64,000 nt of DNA from an uncultured beta proteobacterium (lineage in GTDB: Bacteria; Pseudomonadota; Gammaproteobacteria; Burkholderiales; Burkholderiaceae_C): the NCBI GenBank assembly GCA_903909815.1, contig CAIVXG010000014.1, positions 171,027-235,026 on the forward strand, given 5' to 3'. The position numbers were made by a program, and so were the translations under genes. Below, piece by piece: positions 63,870 through 64,000 of this stretch. How positions within the stretch are numbered: position 1 is the stretch's first letter; the number at the start of each line of letters is the position of its first letter. The notes under the pieces are model-generated. The model was not told the DNA's origin. It ran no database searches and saw only the letters and a program-made list of their open reading frames with translations.

Positions 63870-64000
63870 TGGCGCAGTATCCCTGTGCGTACCTTTTCCG
63901 ACTGGCGGGATCCGCCGCCAGGATTCTTCGAGATAGACATGGTCGAGCATTGCGGTGGCGTCAAGACGGACGGCGACTTTGTTCACACACTTACCCTGAC
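63870..64000 (+). pseudogene. Fragment of a DDE integrase-type transposase (runs off right edge)
   Basis: After an in-frame TAA at 63867-63869 the frame reads IPVRTFSDWRDPPPGFFEID, then MVEHCGG and DFVHTLTLT, to the window end. This is the start of the rve catalytic core of ISNCY/ISKra-like integrase-catalytic transposases (pattern IPxRTFxDWxDPxPGFxExDLVAH); the D of EID is the first catalytic Asp. The N-terminal DNA-binding part is missing in this frame, though TAKPP at 63833 in another frame hints at a frameshift. Probably a decayed insertion sequence. Confidence 0.6.

Larger units (their letters stand above)
62267..64000. mobile_element. Left end of an integrative element (continues past window)
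   Basis: The boundary is the fumA break. Base composition drops sharply to AT-rich in 62267-62520, and the coding DNA to 63610 is clearly less GC-rich than the host genes. The first gene is a tyrosine recombinase 255 bp from the junction, pointing inward, the standard position next to att. A degenerate transposase follows at the right edge. Whether this is a prophage, ICE or simple island cannot be told from 1.7 kb. Confidence 0.75.

Overview
The window looks like a chromosome segment of a GC-rich betaproteobacterium, order Burkholderiales, most likely family Comamonadaceae (Rhodoferax/Polaromonas-like). This is judged from gene order (rpsF-priB-rpsR-rplI followed by dnaB; hom-thrC beside molybdopterin genes; addB-addA; pccAB with methylmalonyl-CoA mutase) and from protein style. 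No database search was run. Almost the whole window is densely packed housekeeping DNA. Only the last ~1.7 kb is clearly foreign.

Layout. 1-4.1 kb: an edge-truncated quinone reductase with a DUF4345 membrane protein, a divergent TetR regulator and two MFS exporters. 4.1-6.8 kb: clpB with a clear sigma-32 promoter. 7.4-10 kb: a moaE-moaD-moeA-mobB molybdenum cofactor block, run on from hom-thrC (10-12.9 kb) and an AlaA-type aminotransferase. 14.2-17.1 kb: an Mth938-domain protein, a Bcp peroxiredoxin and a PIN-PhoH ATPase. 17.2-20.3 kb: dnaB and the rpsF-priB-rpsR-rplI operon with its terminator. 20.4-26.2 kb: a fused sodium/solute symporter, PEP synthase and its divergent regulatory kinase. 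The 4.5S SRP RNA gene follows at 26.3 kb. 26.6-36.2 kb: a small unknown protein, a flavoprotein, AddAB, thioredoxin and rho.

36.2-49.8 kb is the main metabolic region. A 2-oxoacid:acceptor oxidoreductase (alpha and beta) overlaps a GltD-like FAD/Fe-S partner and is followed by a CBS protein. Upstream lies a complete propionyl-CoA to succinyl-CoA route: PccB, PccA, a VOC/epimerase-like protein, MeaB and methylmalonyl-CoA mutase. A divergent GntR/FCD regulator has a palindrome sitting on the mutase promoter. 49.8-61.9 kb: dusA, folK, pcnB, a HAD phosphatase, hda, an AI-2E-type permease, purM, a SirB1 protein, murJ, rpsT and acs.

At 62.2 kb a class I fumarase gene begins but is cut after 23 codons. 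AT-rich DNA with a tyrosine recombinase and a transposase fragment follows to the window edge, which reads as the left end of an integrative element that entered fumA. Other unusual features are a 75-bp repeat carried in frame inside both moaE and thrC, two 84-bp palindromic intergenic repeats, a C-rich rut-like leader before rho, and a likely non-canonical ATT start for priB.
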